Part shown: piece by piece, positions 1 through 10,438 of the stretch
Position numbering within the stretch: the first letter of the stretch is position 1
How the letters are laid out: each line of letters opens with the position of its first letter
Source of the DNA: Lophium mytilinum
Taxonomy: Eukaryota > Ascomycota > Dothideomycetes > Mytilinidiales > Mytilinidiaceae
Direction of reading: 5' to 3'
NCBI GenBank assembly: GCA_010093605.1
Contig: MU004187.1
Coordinates: forward strand, 1,914,830 to 1,978,829
DNA: 64,000 nt
Translations under genes and position numbers: made by a program
The notes under the pieces: model-generated
What the model was told of the DNA's origin: nothing
What the model saw: only the letters and a program-made list of their open reading frames with translations
Database searches by the model: none

Positions 1-878
1 AGTCGTATGCCGGCCATTACATCCCAGTCTTCACTTCCGAGATCCTGTCCCACAAGAAGACCAACATCAACCTCAAGTCGGTCCTCATTGGCAACGGTCT
101 TACCGATGGTCTTACGCAGTACGAATACTACAAGCCAATGGCTTGCGGTGACGGAGGATGGCCCGCTGTTCTCGATGAGAGCGAATGCCAGGCTATGGAC
201 AACGCCTACCCCCGCTGTGCCAACTTGATCCAGCAATGTTACGACTCCGAGAGCGTCTGGTCTTGTGTTCCTGCTTCGATCTACTGCAACAACGCCATGA
301 TTGGCCCCTACCAACGCACTGGCCAGAACGTCTACGATGTCCGCGGCAAATGCGAGGGTGGCAGTCTGTGCTACAACGATCTTGAGTGGATCACCTCCTA
401 CCTCAACAAGGCTGAAGTTCAGGAGGCTCTTGGCGCTGAGGTCTCGTCCTATGAGAGCTGCAACTTCGACATCAACCGTAACTTCCTCTTCCAGGGTGAC
501 TGGATGAAGCCATTCCACCGTCTTGTTCCCGGTATCCTCGAGAAGATCCCCGTTCTCATCTACGCTGGTGATGCTGACTACATCTGTATGTATCCCCATT
601 TTCAACCATACTACGCAAAGCTAACAATCACAGGCAACTGGCTCGGTAACCAAGCCTGGGCTGAGGCGCTCGAGTGGCCCGGTCAGAAGGCTTACAACAA
701 GGAGAAGATGGCCGACCTCATCCTTAGCGACTCCGACAAGAAGATTGGTGCATTCAAGGCTAGCGGCAACTTCAGCTTCATGCAGCTCCACGCTGGTGGC
801 CACATGGTTCCCCATGACCAACCTGAGGCGAGCTTGGACTTCTTCAACAGGTGGTTGTCTGGTGAGTTCTGGGCGTGA
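1..878 (+). CDS. Carboxypeptidase Y (serine carboxypeptidase S10), 3' part
   Basis: Vacuolar serine carboxypeptidase that trims C-terminal residues and matures vacuolar proteins. The window opens inside the gene: bases 3-5 are the serine codon of the [10 protein letters not shown] nucleophile motif, so only the C-terminal half is present. The catalytic Asp lies in [15 protein letters not shown] and the catalytic His in [14 protein letters not shown]. Exons are 1-585 and 634-878; the 48-nt intron 586-633 (GTATGT..ACAG) splits the Cys codon of DYICNW. Many Cys residues between about residues 50 and 130 fit the family's disulphides. The stop at 876-878 gives a terminus ...[11 protein letters not shown]; an alternative intron (GTGAGT at about 861 to TATAG at about 902) would give a different short tail, but the first reading resembles other fungal CPYs. 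The signal peptide and propeptide lie outside the window. Confidence 0.93.
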   Translation, partial: SYAGHYIPVFTSEILSHKKTNINLKSVLIGNGLTDGLTQYEYYKPMACGDGGWPAVLDESECQAMDNAYPRCANLIQQCYDSESVWSCVPASIYCNNAMIGPYQRTGQNVYDVRGKCEGGSLCYNDLEWITSYLNKAEVQEALGAEVSSYESCNFDINRNFLFQGDWMKPFHRLVPGILEKIPVLIYAGDADYICMYPHFQPYYAKLTITGNWLGNQAWAEALEWPGQKAYNKEKMADLILSDSDKKIGAFKASGNFSFMQLHAGGHMVPHDQPEASLDFFNRWLSGEFWA

Positions 879-1539
879 AAACCTAATGAATTATTTTTAT
901 AGGCTCGCTTTGGAAAGGAAAGGTTGGAGGGATTGATGGACTGTGAGTTTCGAGTACTGAGGTTCCTACGAGTCCTTGAGATTTTCGATGTCTGAATGAT
1001 TATCACGCTTGTCCAGTGTGAGATTGGAAGAAATTAAATTCGTTAAATCTACTTGCATCTTTCCATGCTCTCCACGTTTATTTGTACGCGATGTGCTGTT
1101 GACGGAGAACTGATCTCACCAAACTCCATTTCCATTTCCGAACAGGATTATATGAGGTGTGACATCGAGCAAGGACTAAGAGGACTTGAGCTCGCGGTGG
1201 TACCAATCTGAGCGTGGGATTAAGAATGGGTATGTTCCTATGTTCCGTGACCCTGAGAAACTGCTAAGCTCAGCAAGTGGAAAGCTTGTTTCATTGGAGC
1301 ACGAAGAGGTATCTTTGGCGCTGCACCGCGAAATGTTGTCAAGAGTTCCCGGGTCGTTACTATTTCGCCCAATCGGTCAAATGCAATCAAAGATTCAGTT
1401 TTGGAGCAGGTTTGTATAACTATGCAGTGCGTCATCATTTAGACCTCGAGGCACACTTATATTGTGAAGGCGGAAGATGGAATCTGGGCACAGTGGAAGC
1501 ACTTTTTCACATCTCGCATCTACCAACTCGTTGGCCATA
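879..1539. other. Intergenic, 0.66 kb
   Basis: Between the carboxypeptidase stop and the NmrA-like relic. Short open frames occur on both strands but none has recognisable protein features or paired splice sites. I see nothing else here. Confidence 0.5.
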
Positions 1540-2395
1540 ATGCCTACCTACGCGCTACTCGGTGCCACCGGTTCAACAGGCAGCGCCGTCATCCGGCATC
1601 TCAACGCTCCTCCTCCAGCAAATCTCTCACTGAACATCTACGTCCGTTCAAAGACAAGCTCCTATCACAGCACCCGGATATCTCAGGCAGGAGCAACTAC
1701 ATAATCACCGAGGGAACCCTATCTGACACCACTGCACTACAAACGTGTTTGAGGGGTGCCGATGTCATCATTTGCTGCCCGGCTCCCAGCTTTGCTGGCT
1801 CTGGTCTCTCATACCATTGCTCTGGTCCACCAATTAAGGAGTCATAGGAAGTTCGATAGGTCGGCCGTAGATGCACCGTGAGATGGGACATAGATATTCC
1901 GCTTAAAAACAGGTATTCTCACAATTCTATCGGAATCAACGAAACCATGCCAGACATGAGCATCGCGCAAGACAGCGCGAACGCAATCATCAGTGCTTTA
2001 AGCTCTATCCCAGGGGAAACCGCCGCGTCGTAGAAGCCGCCTACGGCAATCGTTCTCAGCTCCGTGTCTGTGAACAAGAAGTTTACCGGCCCGCAACCAG
2101 CTCTTGCGCGGAGTTTGCTCCATTTCTCGCAATACTACAACTACCATGACCTGGAGCTTGCGCAAGGTCTGTACGAGGAGGCTGCGTCGGTAGGCCTTCT
2201 GGAGTTCATTTTTGCTCAGCTGGGCGCGATTATGGATGCGGAGGGCACTGCGAAGACGGGGCATTGTTTGAGTAGCGAGCCGTTCATTGGAACGATTTCG
2301 TATTCGGATCTTGGAGCAGGGTTTTGCGAGCTGGCTGAGAGGAGGCATGAGTTTAGGGGTGTAGAAGTTTGTATCATGGCTACTGGTGATTTAGA
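1540..2395 (+). pseudogene. NmrA-like / NAD(P)-binding Rossmann protein, broken copy
   Basis: The start MPTYALLGATGSTGSAVIRH is a classic N-terminal Rossmann nucleotide-binding loop (GATGxTG) of the NmrA/atypical short-chain dehydrogenase group. Related-looking sequence continues in another frame from about 1650 (DKLLSQHPDISG, then EGTLSDTTALQTCLRGADVI), is poorly preserved around 1830-1930, and resumes near 1945 (MPDMSIAQDSANAIISAL). A TAG at 2031-2033 interrupts it before a well-kept C-terminal stretch (SSVSVNKKFTGPQPALARS, then YYNYHDLELAQGLYEEAA, ending near EVCIMATGD). So there is at least one frame change, a degenerate middle and one in-frame stop, and no splice sites that would rescue it. 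I infer a recently inactivated host gene. Its substrate is unknown; relatives bind NAD(P) as redox sensors or reductases. Confidence 0.72.
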
Positions 2396-2766
2396 TTCGC
2401 TTGAATCGCTACAATATCTACCACGTCTGGTGGATCAATGTGGGACATCACATCCGACCTCAACAACTAAATTTAAGCTGGAAACATTAATCGACAATAC
2501 GGCATTATTTGAAGAGGAAACTAAGCAAAATAAGCTGAACAACAAAATACGCCGGCATCCTTTGAGCGCTTGCATATACTAAGCAAATGCATCCCGAAAC
2601 ACCATGCCTACATACACCCAGTTCTTCCTTACTCAAATATCCCTGGGCACATAGACACGCCACATATCCTGCACATACATTACAATGTCCGATTCGAATG
2701 CGCCGACTTGCTCCATTGGAAGCTCCAGATCAGATTTCCTAATACTCCATATCTTTGTTCAAAACG
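2396..2766. other. Intergenic, 0.37 kb
   Basis: Lies between the 3' ends of the NmrA-like relic (+) and the small membrane-protein gene (-). It is AT-leaning with no coding signal that I can support. Confidence 0.45.
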
Positions 2767-3139
2767 TTACACGCTAGCCCACGCTATCTGCTGCTGTCGC
2801 GTCTCGTCATAAGGCGATTGAACAGGCCACTCGAGGTACGTAGGGCGGTAAACAGAGGGCAAGGAAGCGCGCTCAATACCAGTTGCGTGGGTGGTATCCT
2901 CCGATGGGAATGTTGATGTGAGTTCGATGTCTGGCTCCCTTGAAACACGTCGGACTGTGTTTTGTCAGTATCACGTGATATAATACACCAGCCAATCAGT
3001 GTTTACCTCCTCTCCTGCCTCCACGCCTGATTATTTTCATGACGAGACTGCCAACGGATTTCTTATATCGAATTGCTGCAATGGTCGCAACCAAAGTCAA
3101 GGCACCGAATACGATAGTGAGGGAAGAATCGAGTTTCAT
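2767..3139 (-). CDS. Small single-pass membrane protein (hypothetical)
   Basis: A spliced gene that is easy to miss. Exon 1 is 3139-3007 and exon 2 is 2954-2767, with a 52-nt intron 2955-3006 (GTAAAC...TACTGACA branch...CACAG). The product is 106 aa. It starts MKLDSSLTIVFGALTLVAT, giving a hydrophobic helix at about residues 6-24, followed by a basic stretch (RYKKSV...KIIRRGGRRG) and a polar tail containing REPDIELTSTFPSE and ending in QQQIAWASV. The positive-inside pattern suggests the tail is cytosolic. Frame and phase agree across the junction (133 + 188 nt = 107 codons). The function is unknown. Short fungal proteins with a similar N-terminal helix are common near small-secondary-protein loci, but I would not assign a role. 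The start is the first ATG in frame. Confidence 0.6.
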
Positions 3140-4033
3140 GTCGATCTGTTGTTTCTTGGTGATGGCTACAAAGGTCGGCTAGGACTGCTAGTTCGGCTAA
3201 AGATTCTCTTTAGAAGTGTGGAAGGAGTCGAGGATTTAGCGGAGTAGGTTTGAGATGCGTAGGTTGAGATGTCCGGGAGGCTTAGAAGAAGAGAGTCGCG
3301 CTCGCTAAAAATGCAAACAACCGCGAGGCTGAGATTGTCACCCCCAACACAGATGTAATATACTCTGGAGAACCACACCACCACGGTATATAAGTAAGAA
3401 AAGCACAGAAGTAAACTAGAATAGCACTCCCTTTCACATCTGGCCCTTTTCTCGAATTTAATTCTAAGATTGTGTGGTTCTGTAGCGTAAAGTACATTTG
3501 TGTAGGGGGCACGAATTGGCGTACCGAGGTGAGTGCGACAAAAAGTGTACGACAAAAGGTCTATGACCTGCTAGAGGTAACTTTTAAATAATAAGTATCT
3601 TTGATAATAGCTTCTCTTGTGGAGATCAACATGAGCGGTGATGCTAATCTCCTCAATTTTCGAAGTGTTCAGTTCACAGGCAAGTTAATCGGTTGAGAGT
3701 CTTGCATCCATGATCACTTATTGAGTAATGGAGCAGACTCGGTCTCCTTTTTCAAAATTTCTATTAGAACTATAATCTATTAAGCTTAAGGGACGCAGAT
3801 GGTATGATAGTCGCTAGCACTTAGGAGACCTAAAATATAGATACTAACTAAGTATAGTATCTACTAGCGCAATTACATTGTCTAAGGTAAGAAGCAATAC
3901 CTAGTCATTCGCGTCACAATGTATAGCCATACCACAGCAAAGTATTATAGTTGTAGTCACTATGCAGCTTCAAAGCCTCCTCGAATTGATACTGAGCCTC
4001 CTCTCCCGCCTTCCTCCCAATCCGCCAGCCATT
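3140..4033. other. Intergenic with an AT-rich patch at about 3540-3960
   Basis: Contains the promoter of the small membrane-protein gene (3140 upward) and a strikingly AT-rich stretch (about 3540-3960) rich in TA steps, in contrast with flanks of near-even composition. No open reading frame is supported. The AT patch could be the remnant of an old repeat altered by repeat-induced point mutation, or simply spacer DNA. Confidence 0.4.
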
Positions 4034-4174
4034 TCATGTAAAAGGGCGCCAGTATCCGTGCAAGCACTTGAGACAGTCGAGATGCCCACATGTGGTGCAA
4101 TAGGGCCAGTTGGCCCCTTCCTGGCTCGACATCTTACCACACGTGCAGCACTTCCAACCGGGTTTGTTGGCCAT
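4034..4174 (-). CDS. Possible 46-aa zinc-ribbon protein
   Basis: The minus strand from 4174 reads MANKPGWKCCTCGKMSSQEG and continues with PYCTTCGHLDCLKCLHGYW to a TGA at 4036-4034. Three CxxC pairs (C9/C12, C26/C29, C34/C37) plus nearby His residues look like a small zinc-binding module, similar in layout to short Cys-rich proteins widespread in Dothideomycetes. The start context ACAAATGGC is good for translation. The frame after the TGA stays open for about 38 further codons (beginning NGWRIGRKAGEEAQYQFEE), which also looks protein-like; I found no intron that removes the stop. It may be an intact tiny gene, a C-terminally shortened gene or a fragment. Function unknown. Confidence 0.42.
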   Translation of the reverse strand: MANKPGWKCCTCGKMSSQEGANWPYCTTCGHLDCLKCLHGYWRPFT

Positions 4175-4955
4175 TTGTGGAGTACTATATCGGGGTTGAG
4201 CAATGCTTGTGTGCTGGGTGGTTGCTTAGCGACCACGATGATTGACTTGTTCAGATTTAAGATATATATGAAAGAGAATCTGTGATGCGGGATATGCTTT
4301 CTCAGCTTCGTGGTTGGGTATAGTAGATGGTTTCAATAATTCTGTGAGAAAGAGAGTAGAGGGGCGGTTTAAGATTTCAATACATGTATGTTTACCTTAG
4401 GCTCTGGATATGACAGCGCGGCAGACAGCTCGCGATACTGCGTGTTGACTGCGCGCTTCAAGACAGCATGCCAACAACGAGGATAGTGAATGAGTACTCA
4501 TTGTCATACGCCAACGGAGTCGTAGAAGAGGTGTCATTTCCTCGAATAGTACGCAATGCGCAATGTTGAAAGTGGTACTTGAGAGTGTCAGCGCGCCAAT
4601 TTAGCTAAAATCGCAGAAGTTACTCGTTTGAAGTTTCCATATGCAGGATTCGAATAGGAACTATGAGACTATGGAGACCTTGAGACTCAAGGAGACATAT
4701 CCACGCCGGGATATTTAGACTCTCCGTGTTGAACGCCAGAAACCGATGAGAGAGCCTCCCTAAACCTCCTCCATAAAGTGAGGATTTTGATAACCCGAAG
4801 AGAACCTCTATCAAACCAGTCCCTAGTTTAAACAAGAATGAAAAAAGAGAAAGGGAAGAATGAAGAGAGAATGGTACAGCAGTGACCGTGCTCGTTTAGA
4901 GAGTCACTGCCGCACCAGGAAAACCCAAAAAAAGCCAGCAACCACAAGATTAGAC
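4175..4955. other. Intergenic, 0.78 kb
   Basis: Upstream of the possible zinc-ribbon gene and downstream of the vWA-domain gene. No coding signal or repeat that I can support. Confidence 0.45.
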
Positions 4956-6095
4956 CTATGCAGTCCGATGCAACTCTTTCGAGCTCTTGCGATCGAGTCT
5001 TTTGTTCACTGATCCCAAGACTACCTTCAAAATACCTTCCGCATTCAGCTCTGAGTCGCCGACGCCGGTGTAGGGAACGGTGTCAACAATATCTCTAAGG
5101 TCATCATCCCCAGCGATGGCAGCAAGCTCATCATCGAGGGACTTTAGGTGCTCCTTTGCACCCGGTTCCTTGCCGACCTGGAAAAACTGGATGCCGACCT
5201 GCCACGCTGGCGCATCAAGCTTGTCGAGACGCTTGGCTGCGTGGATGATGACGCTCTCGACATCGTCACTCGGCTCGCCGTCCGTGATGACGATGATGTT
5301 GACTGGCTTGGTAGTCTCGGGGTTGGCGGTGTAGCGCTGGAGATAGGGGCGTAGAATCGAATTCAAGCGCTGGCCAGTGGGTGTGCCGCCACCGGGACGC
5401 ACCGAGGTGAAAATCTCAGTGACGGTGCTGGGGAGAACAACATTGTGGTAGTATTGATTGTCTGCTTTGTTCAGGAAGTAGATATCAATACCGTCTGCGT
5501 CGTGGGCAGTACATATGGGGGTGATGGTCTCGAGGGCCTTTCCGGTTTCGCGCCATGAGCGGCCAGCCATGCTACCTGAGTCGTCGATCAAGAAGATCGT
5601 GTCAAAGGAGCTTAGGAAGGCGTAGCGATCGTCGGCTAGCATAGGGCGGTTGGTGCCGAGTTCGACGGGAGCGGGCGCCATTGGGGCTGCATTGGAGGCA
5701 GGAGAATACGCCGGAGGTGGCTCATTCGAAGGTGTAGTGAAGGCGTTCATGCCCGCACGATCTGAGAACATAGGTGAGTGGGAGGTCGTAGAACACTCCT
5801 CGAATTGCTTACCTGGGCGCCGGGTTGCTGGGGAAAATGAGGTTAAGGGGTTGTTGGTAGGCGGTAGCGGCGCCATGCTGTTTCGTGACACTGACTTGGA
5901 GCTGAGGATGGTTGATTGTCTTGACGTGTTGGTTGAGGATAGGGGATTTGAGTCCTTGCGCGAGAGCTTCTTGCGGAGGCTGCCAAACATTGTGTGTCCT
6001 GAGTCACGACGGTGAGGTGGGGTCCGGTAGGAAGATGGTCCTTCGGTGGATGTGCTATGTAGTGCAGAAAGAACGTTCTGAACGGATACGGACAT
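4956..6095 (-). CDS. von Willebrand factor A-domain protein
   Basis: The 379-aa frame has a Ser/Pro-rich, probably disordered N-terminus (to about residue 150) and a vWA domain at about 160-355. The domain carries the metal-ion-dependent adhesion site: DDSGSM (about 170), the GGGTPTG threonine loop (about 235) and ITDGEPSDD (about 270), so it should bind a divalent metal and a partner protein. There is no signal peptide, so it is likely intracellular. A perfect 51-nt intron lies inside the frame (5762-5812, GTAAGC...CTCAG); it is a multiple of three without a stop. Spliced, the protein is 362 aa and reads ATRRPDRAGM at the join; unspliced it is 379. The N-terminal MFGSLRKKLSRK could be an alternative start. 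The partner and pathway are unknown; fungal stand-alone vWA proteins are mostly uncharacterised. Confidence 0.85.
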   Translation of the reverse strand: MSVSVQNVLSALHSTSTEGPSSYRTPPHRRDSGHTMFGSLRKKLSRKDSNPLSSTNTSRQSTILSSKSVSRNSMAPLPPTNNPLTSFSPATRRPGKQFEECSTTSHSPMFSDRAGMNAFTTPSNEPPPAYSPASNAAPMAPAPVELGTNRPMLADDRYAFLSSFDTIFLIDDSGSMAGRSWRETGKALETITPICTAHDADGIDIYFLNKADNQYYHNVVLPSTVTEIFTSVRPGGGTPTGQRLNSILRPYLQRYTANPETTKPVNIIVITDGEPSDDVESVIIHAAKRLDKLDAPAWQVGIQFFQVGKEPGAKEHLKSLDDELAAIAGDDDLRDIVDTVPYTGVGDSELNAEGILKVVLGSVNKRLDRKSSKELHRTA

Positions 6096-7288
6096 GATGC
6101 CAAGTGAATAGCAAACTAATAGATCACAAGACTTTCAAACCGTGGGTGGCAAGATTCACTGGAAGTTTGGTATGATGATGATGATAATGATCTGGATGCC
6201 ATTGATATGAGTGCCAACCTTTATAATTATCCTCCCAAGGCGCATCGCCTAGACGTGGAGTAAACAGAAAAGCAGCCTTGAAGGCCGCCTCAACATAGCC
6301 GTGGTGTGCTTCAGGACACTCATACTTTTAAAAGGGGGGCGCGGTTCGCCATCCGCCGTTTCGGTTTGTGCTCAGGCTGTGAAGTGTCCTGAGTACGGAC
6401 ATTTGGGTGGCTAGCCTTACGAGGCAGTGTTGAGGCGCAGCAGCAGGCCCTGATCACGGGGAGGTCGCCAAGTCGGCCTTCCACGGCTCTCGCGCGCGCC
6501 AAATAACTGTACCGCCGCGGTCATTCTACTTCTTGAGTCTAGTGCCCCATATCACGCCTCTTGGGCTATGTTATTCGCCCCCTAATCGCGGCATTGCAAT
6601 CGCTATCGCTTGTCAAAGATCTCGACAGCGGCAAAACCTCACTGCCCTGTGCTAAGGCATACTTCAAGGGCAAGACAATTAGGTGTTAGCGCTGAATCCT
6701 CGTGTCAGCCAATGAAGTGGGCCCTTCCCTTTGAGGGAATGATAATACGACACACGTTTCGAAAAGTAACGTGGCAGTATTGGTGGTGGTAAGGCAGCTT
6801 AGAAGGCGGCCTCATGGACCATTTAGCGAATCGGAACTAATGCCATAGACCAGGGGTTAGTATTGACTGATTTCTTCTATCAAAGGTATGGTAAGGCATC
6901 TTAGTGTCAAGATGTTGCGCGAAGAATGGCGAAACGCAAGATTATCTATAGTCTTTGAGACGATTGAAATCTTGGAAATGCGAGTCTATCGACCCTCCTC
7001 CATTCGATTTTCCGAAGAATACAATCCGCCGGGACGTAGATGGCTCGACTGTGTCATGCCAAGCGGGAACCACAATCTCAACCATGGGAGAGCAGTTCCC
7101 GATAGACGGCACGTGCGAATGTAGTGCTTACGCAACGATCTGCGTTCTAGAAGTTTATTTGAGGACACGAGTTCAAAGATGAGTCTTTAAGACATGTGTC
7201 GACAGAGCAGCTTTGGAGCTTTGATTGTGTGGCCGTGTCTGAAGAGTAGTAGCCCCGCGACCCTTTCCTTCGTACCTAGCTGCAATAA
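6096..7288. other. Intergenic, 1.2 kb
   Basis: Upstream of the vWA gene and downstream of the BTB gene. It holds a short (ATG/GAT)n trinucleotide run at about 6173-6190 and two weakly similar 21-bp stretches near 6271 and 6793. Small open frames on both strands show no domain or splice support. I see no gene. Confidence 0.45.
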
Positions 7289-8610
7289 TCAATAACTGCT
7301 GGCAGTCCAATCCCTTTCCACGGCCATGAACATATCCCGAACGACAAGATGCCTGTTCAAACAGCTGTTCTGCGATACCCGGCGCTCTTTCCGGTTACCC
7401 TGAGAGATTGGTCCTTTGGTTGTCGATGTCAACCTGGATCGAGTCCATATCAAGGGGCGCTTGGCTTCGGACCAAGCATACTGTGCCCTGTTGTTATTCC
7501 AGCAATCGGCACATACACCGATATCTATGCTTCCAGCATCGAGGCAGAGCAGATTTTGGATGTGGTCCAGAAGCGGAAGCAGCCGGCTGCGAAGTCCGCA
7601 ATGAGCGTGATTTCGATCAATCTGGTATGAGGAGCATTGGCGCAAAGACTCTAGAAGACGATCTATATCCCCGGCATACAATGGAGGAGCCTCTGTATCA
7701 TAGATAGTCCCTTGGAGACGAAGAGTACCGAGTCTGATGAAGAACCGGATCATTTCGCCTAGTTGAAAGGAGTCACATTGTATGGACGAATCGTATCCTA
7801 GCTTGCATTGACGTTCCCCAGACGTGTAAAGCTTGAGAAAGTGTGCCTGGAGTGAGTTGATAGTTTCCAGTATGTACTCGCGCCGAGTGATCATCTCATC
7901 TGCACGCCGTCAGCAATATTCCACCACGAGGAGCTACTAGGCAAACCTTCAAAGCCACGTGGGATATCCCACCATAAGGCTGCGCCTGGGTCTTCTTCTG
8001 CCTGTGGCTTCCACCGAACCGAGTCACTCATGATCAGAGACTTGGAGTATTTGGTCACCCATGGAGCATGGTCCAATAGTATGCCTATCAGGAGCTTCTG
8101 CCTCGTTCGCTCTTCCGTTGTGCCTGGGCTTGCTTTCCCTTTTGTCTTTGCCTCCAGCATCTGAATGTATTTCTTTCGTTCGACGTATTTGGCGTAGTGA
8201 GGAAGGGCATCGAAGCGGTCAGCGACAATGGCTAGGTTGGCTAGGTTGGGCACTGGAGGGCTCGCAACAGCAAGATCAAATCCATGCAGTCCGCGAAGGA
8301 AATCGGCAACAAGGTTCTTGATGTTGCTGACCTTCGATATCTTCCCAATGTCGGATATCGCTACTACAGGGAGCACATCTAGTGGAGTCTCCATAATGCT
8401 CGTGTACGTTTCTGATATCTTGAGGCTCTTGAGTTCTACTAGAACTCGGGACCCTTCGCTGAACCTGTCACTTAACAAGGCCTCGAAGTACCGGGAGTTC
8501 TGCTGAAGTGTCGCCGAATGAACTCGATAGAGGAAATGGTCAGGGTTGTCCTCCTGGCTGATGTCCAGCACAATATCTCCAGCTGGAGCGATGATAGTGG
8601 GCTCCGCCAT
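7289..8610 (-). CDS. BTB/POZ-type domain protein, hypothetical
   Basis: Two exons (8610-7947 and 7899-7289) joined by a 47-nt intron 7900-7946 (GTTTGC..GCTGAC..GCAG) that restores GFEDEMITRREYIL. The product is 424 aa. The N-terminal segment (MAEPTIIAPAGDIVLDIS, then VHSATLQQNSRYFEALL) has the beta-strand/helix pattern of fungal BTB domains: a substrate presented as 'data', then 'S..L..NSRYFE.LL'. The C-terminal half has a conserved-looking Cys-rich block (QCKLGYDSSIQCDSFQLGE, later CADCWNNNRAQYAW) typical of the Dothideomycete BTB families. Such proteins are thought to act as adaptors for cullin-3 ligases or in transcription; that is family knowledge, not shown here. The frame extends upstream to 8799, but the start at 8610 fits relatives best. 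Expressed substrate unknown. Confidence 0.74.
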
Positions 8611-9373
8611 GCCGGACGGCGAGGGAGCCTGAAGGAGGATGGCTGAAACAGGCAATCTCTCACGGATACGGCCAAGCCATGCTGTGGGCTGGTGTTGCAA
8701 AGGGAAGCCTGAGGGGAAACGGTGAAAGGTGGCGGTGCAGAGGCGATGATGTTTGAAGATCGTGACGAGATCACGGCGAAAAGCGCCCGACGCTCGCAAC
8801 TTCTATCTTAACCACGTTTGGGTTGTATCAGAGAGTGCAGGCTACATTCAACAATTGAATCGTGAATATATGATTATGGGGAGTTTTCTGATCTGATAAA
8901 TCAAATCAATGGGATGCTCATGAATCTGCATTTTCCTATACAAACGCGAATGCAACAAGTGGAGGATCTTCCTACTAGAGCCATGAAAAGAACAAATAAG
9001 ATGTAGCTTTTACAAAGATGCTACTGTGTACTGTTTCGCTTGCTTTGAACATACAAGATTCGAATTACAGTATTCATGGATGGCAACTCAAGAATTTACC
9101 CCAAGCTACCTACGCACAGATCAACTCCCATGTTTATGAGATGGAACTAATTCCGCACCCTCCCACGTGCCTCCTTACAAAGACGCTCTCCCTCTCAGCA
9201 ACCTCAACCTTGCGGCTTCCACGGAGTGCCGGGGACCGAAACAGAATATTCAAGTCACCAAACCCACCACTAAACCCACAGCTACACTGACTTCATTACA
9301 AATAGAGCATACACTGTAAAACTCGGAGCATATCCATCTCCCGATCCTCCATCTCTCATACATCCTCCATAAC
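8611..9373. other. Divergent promoter region, BTB gene / dioxygenase gene
   Basis: Carries the 5' flanks of the BTB gene (-) and the LigB-type dioxygenase (+). The part to 8799 remains open in the BTB frame and could be an N-terminal extension. No specific regulatory motif recognised. Confidence 0.4.
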
Positions 9374-10438
9374 ATGCTCCTCCGCCGACCCTCCTACTTC
9401 TTCACCCAACTCCTCAGACTCCCACTTAAACTTACAGCCGCAGAACCCAACCTCTCTCCAGCTCCTCCGCAAATCCAAAACCCCTTCAACCAACCCCAAA
9501 TTCAGAACCAAAACTCCTTCAACGACCAACCCACCTTCACACCCAACATGACCCACCGCGCCCCCGTCATCTCCATTTCCCACGGCGGCGGCCCCATGCC
9601 CATCCTCGGCGACCCCGGCCACGCCGCCATTGTCAAGTCCCTCACCACAAAAGTCCCCGAGCTTCTCAAAATCGGCACTCCAGAGCAGCCCCGCGCAATC
9701 GTCCTCGTCACCGCGCACTGGTCAGAGCGCGTGCCCACCATCTCGAGCGGCAAGAAGCACAGCCTGTACTACGACTACTCCGGCTTCCCCGCCGAGAGCT
9801 ACAAGCTGAAGTACGACGCACCAGGGAGTCCGGAGGTAGCGGAGGAGGTGCGGGCGGCGCTGCAGAAAGTAGGGCTGGAGGGGGAGCTTGATGCGCAGAG
9901 AGGTAACGATCTACCCCCGTAGCTGTATCTGCGTTTATGTTGATACGATGTTAACATTTGGAAAGGCTGGGACCACGGCGTCTTCATCCCCCTCCTCCTA
10001 ATTCACCCCGCCGCCACCATCCCCATCGTCCAGCTCTCCGTCCTCGCCTCCGAATCCCCCGCCCAGCACTACCGCATGGGCCAAGCGCTAGCCTCCCTGC
10101 GGGACTCCAATGTCGCAATCATCGGCTCTGGGTTTGCGAGCTTCCATAACCTCCGCTTGATGTTCAGCGGCGCGCTGAACGATAAGAGCTTCAAGACGCG
10201 GAATGCGGCGTGGAGCAAAGCGGTCGAGAACGCGGTGTTGGAGAAGGATGACGGGGAGCGGGAAAAGGCGCTAGAGGGGTGGAGGAGTTGGCCCGGCGCA
10301 TTTGAGATGCATCCAAGGGGCGGCGCGGAGCATTTCATGCCGTTGGTTGTTTGTGCGGGGGCGGGTGGGGAGGGGAAGGGAGAGAGGTGGGTGGATGAGT
10401 TTATGGGGCTGGACATGTATAGTTTCTATTGGACGTAG
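9374..10438 (+). CDS. LigB/DODA-type extradiol aromatic ring-opening dioxygenase
   Basis: Non-haem metal dioxygenase of the 4,5-DOPA-dioxygenase (YgiD-like) branch of the LigB superfamily; it should open catechol-type rings. Exons are 9374-9902 and 9966-10438, with a 63-nt intron 9903-9965 rebuilding AQRGWDHGVFIPLLL. The metal-binding histidines expected for the family are visible in ISISHGGGPMP, VTAHWSE, GWDHGVF and FASFHNLR. With the first ATG the protein is 333 aa with a basic, Leu-rich N-terminus (MLLRRPSYFFTQLLRLPLK) that could be a mitochondrial presequence. The second ATG at 9548 (MTHRAPVISISHGGG) gives 275 aa, the usual family length, and is equally credible. The true substrate (DOPA or another catechol) cannot be told from sequence. 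Confidence 0.9.

Noticed and set aside
6271-6815. Two 21-bp stretches (near 6271 and 6793) that agree at about 18 positions, perhaps a diverged repeat
   Set aside because: The similarity does not extend into the flanks and such a short match is expected by chance in GC-rich spacer.
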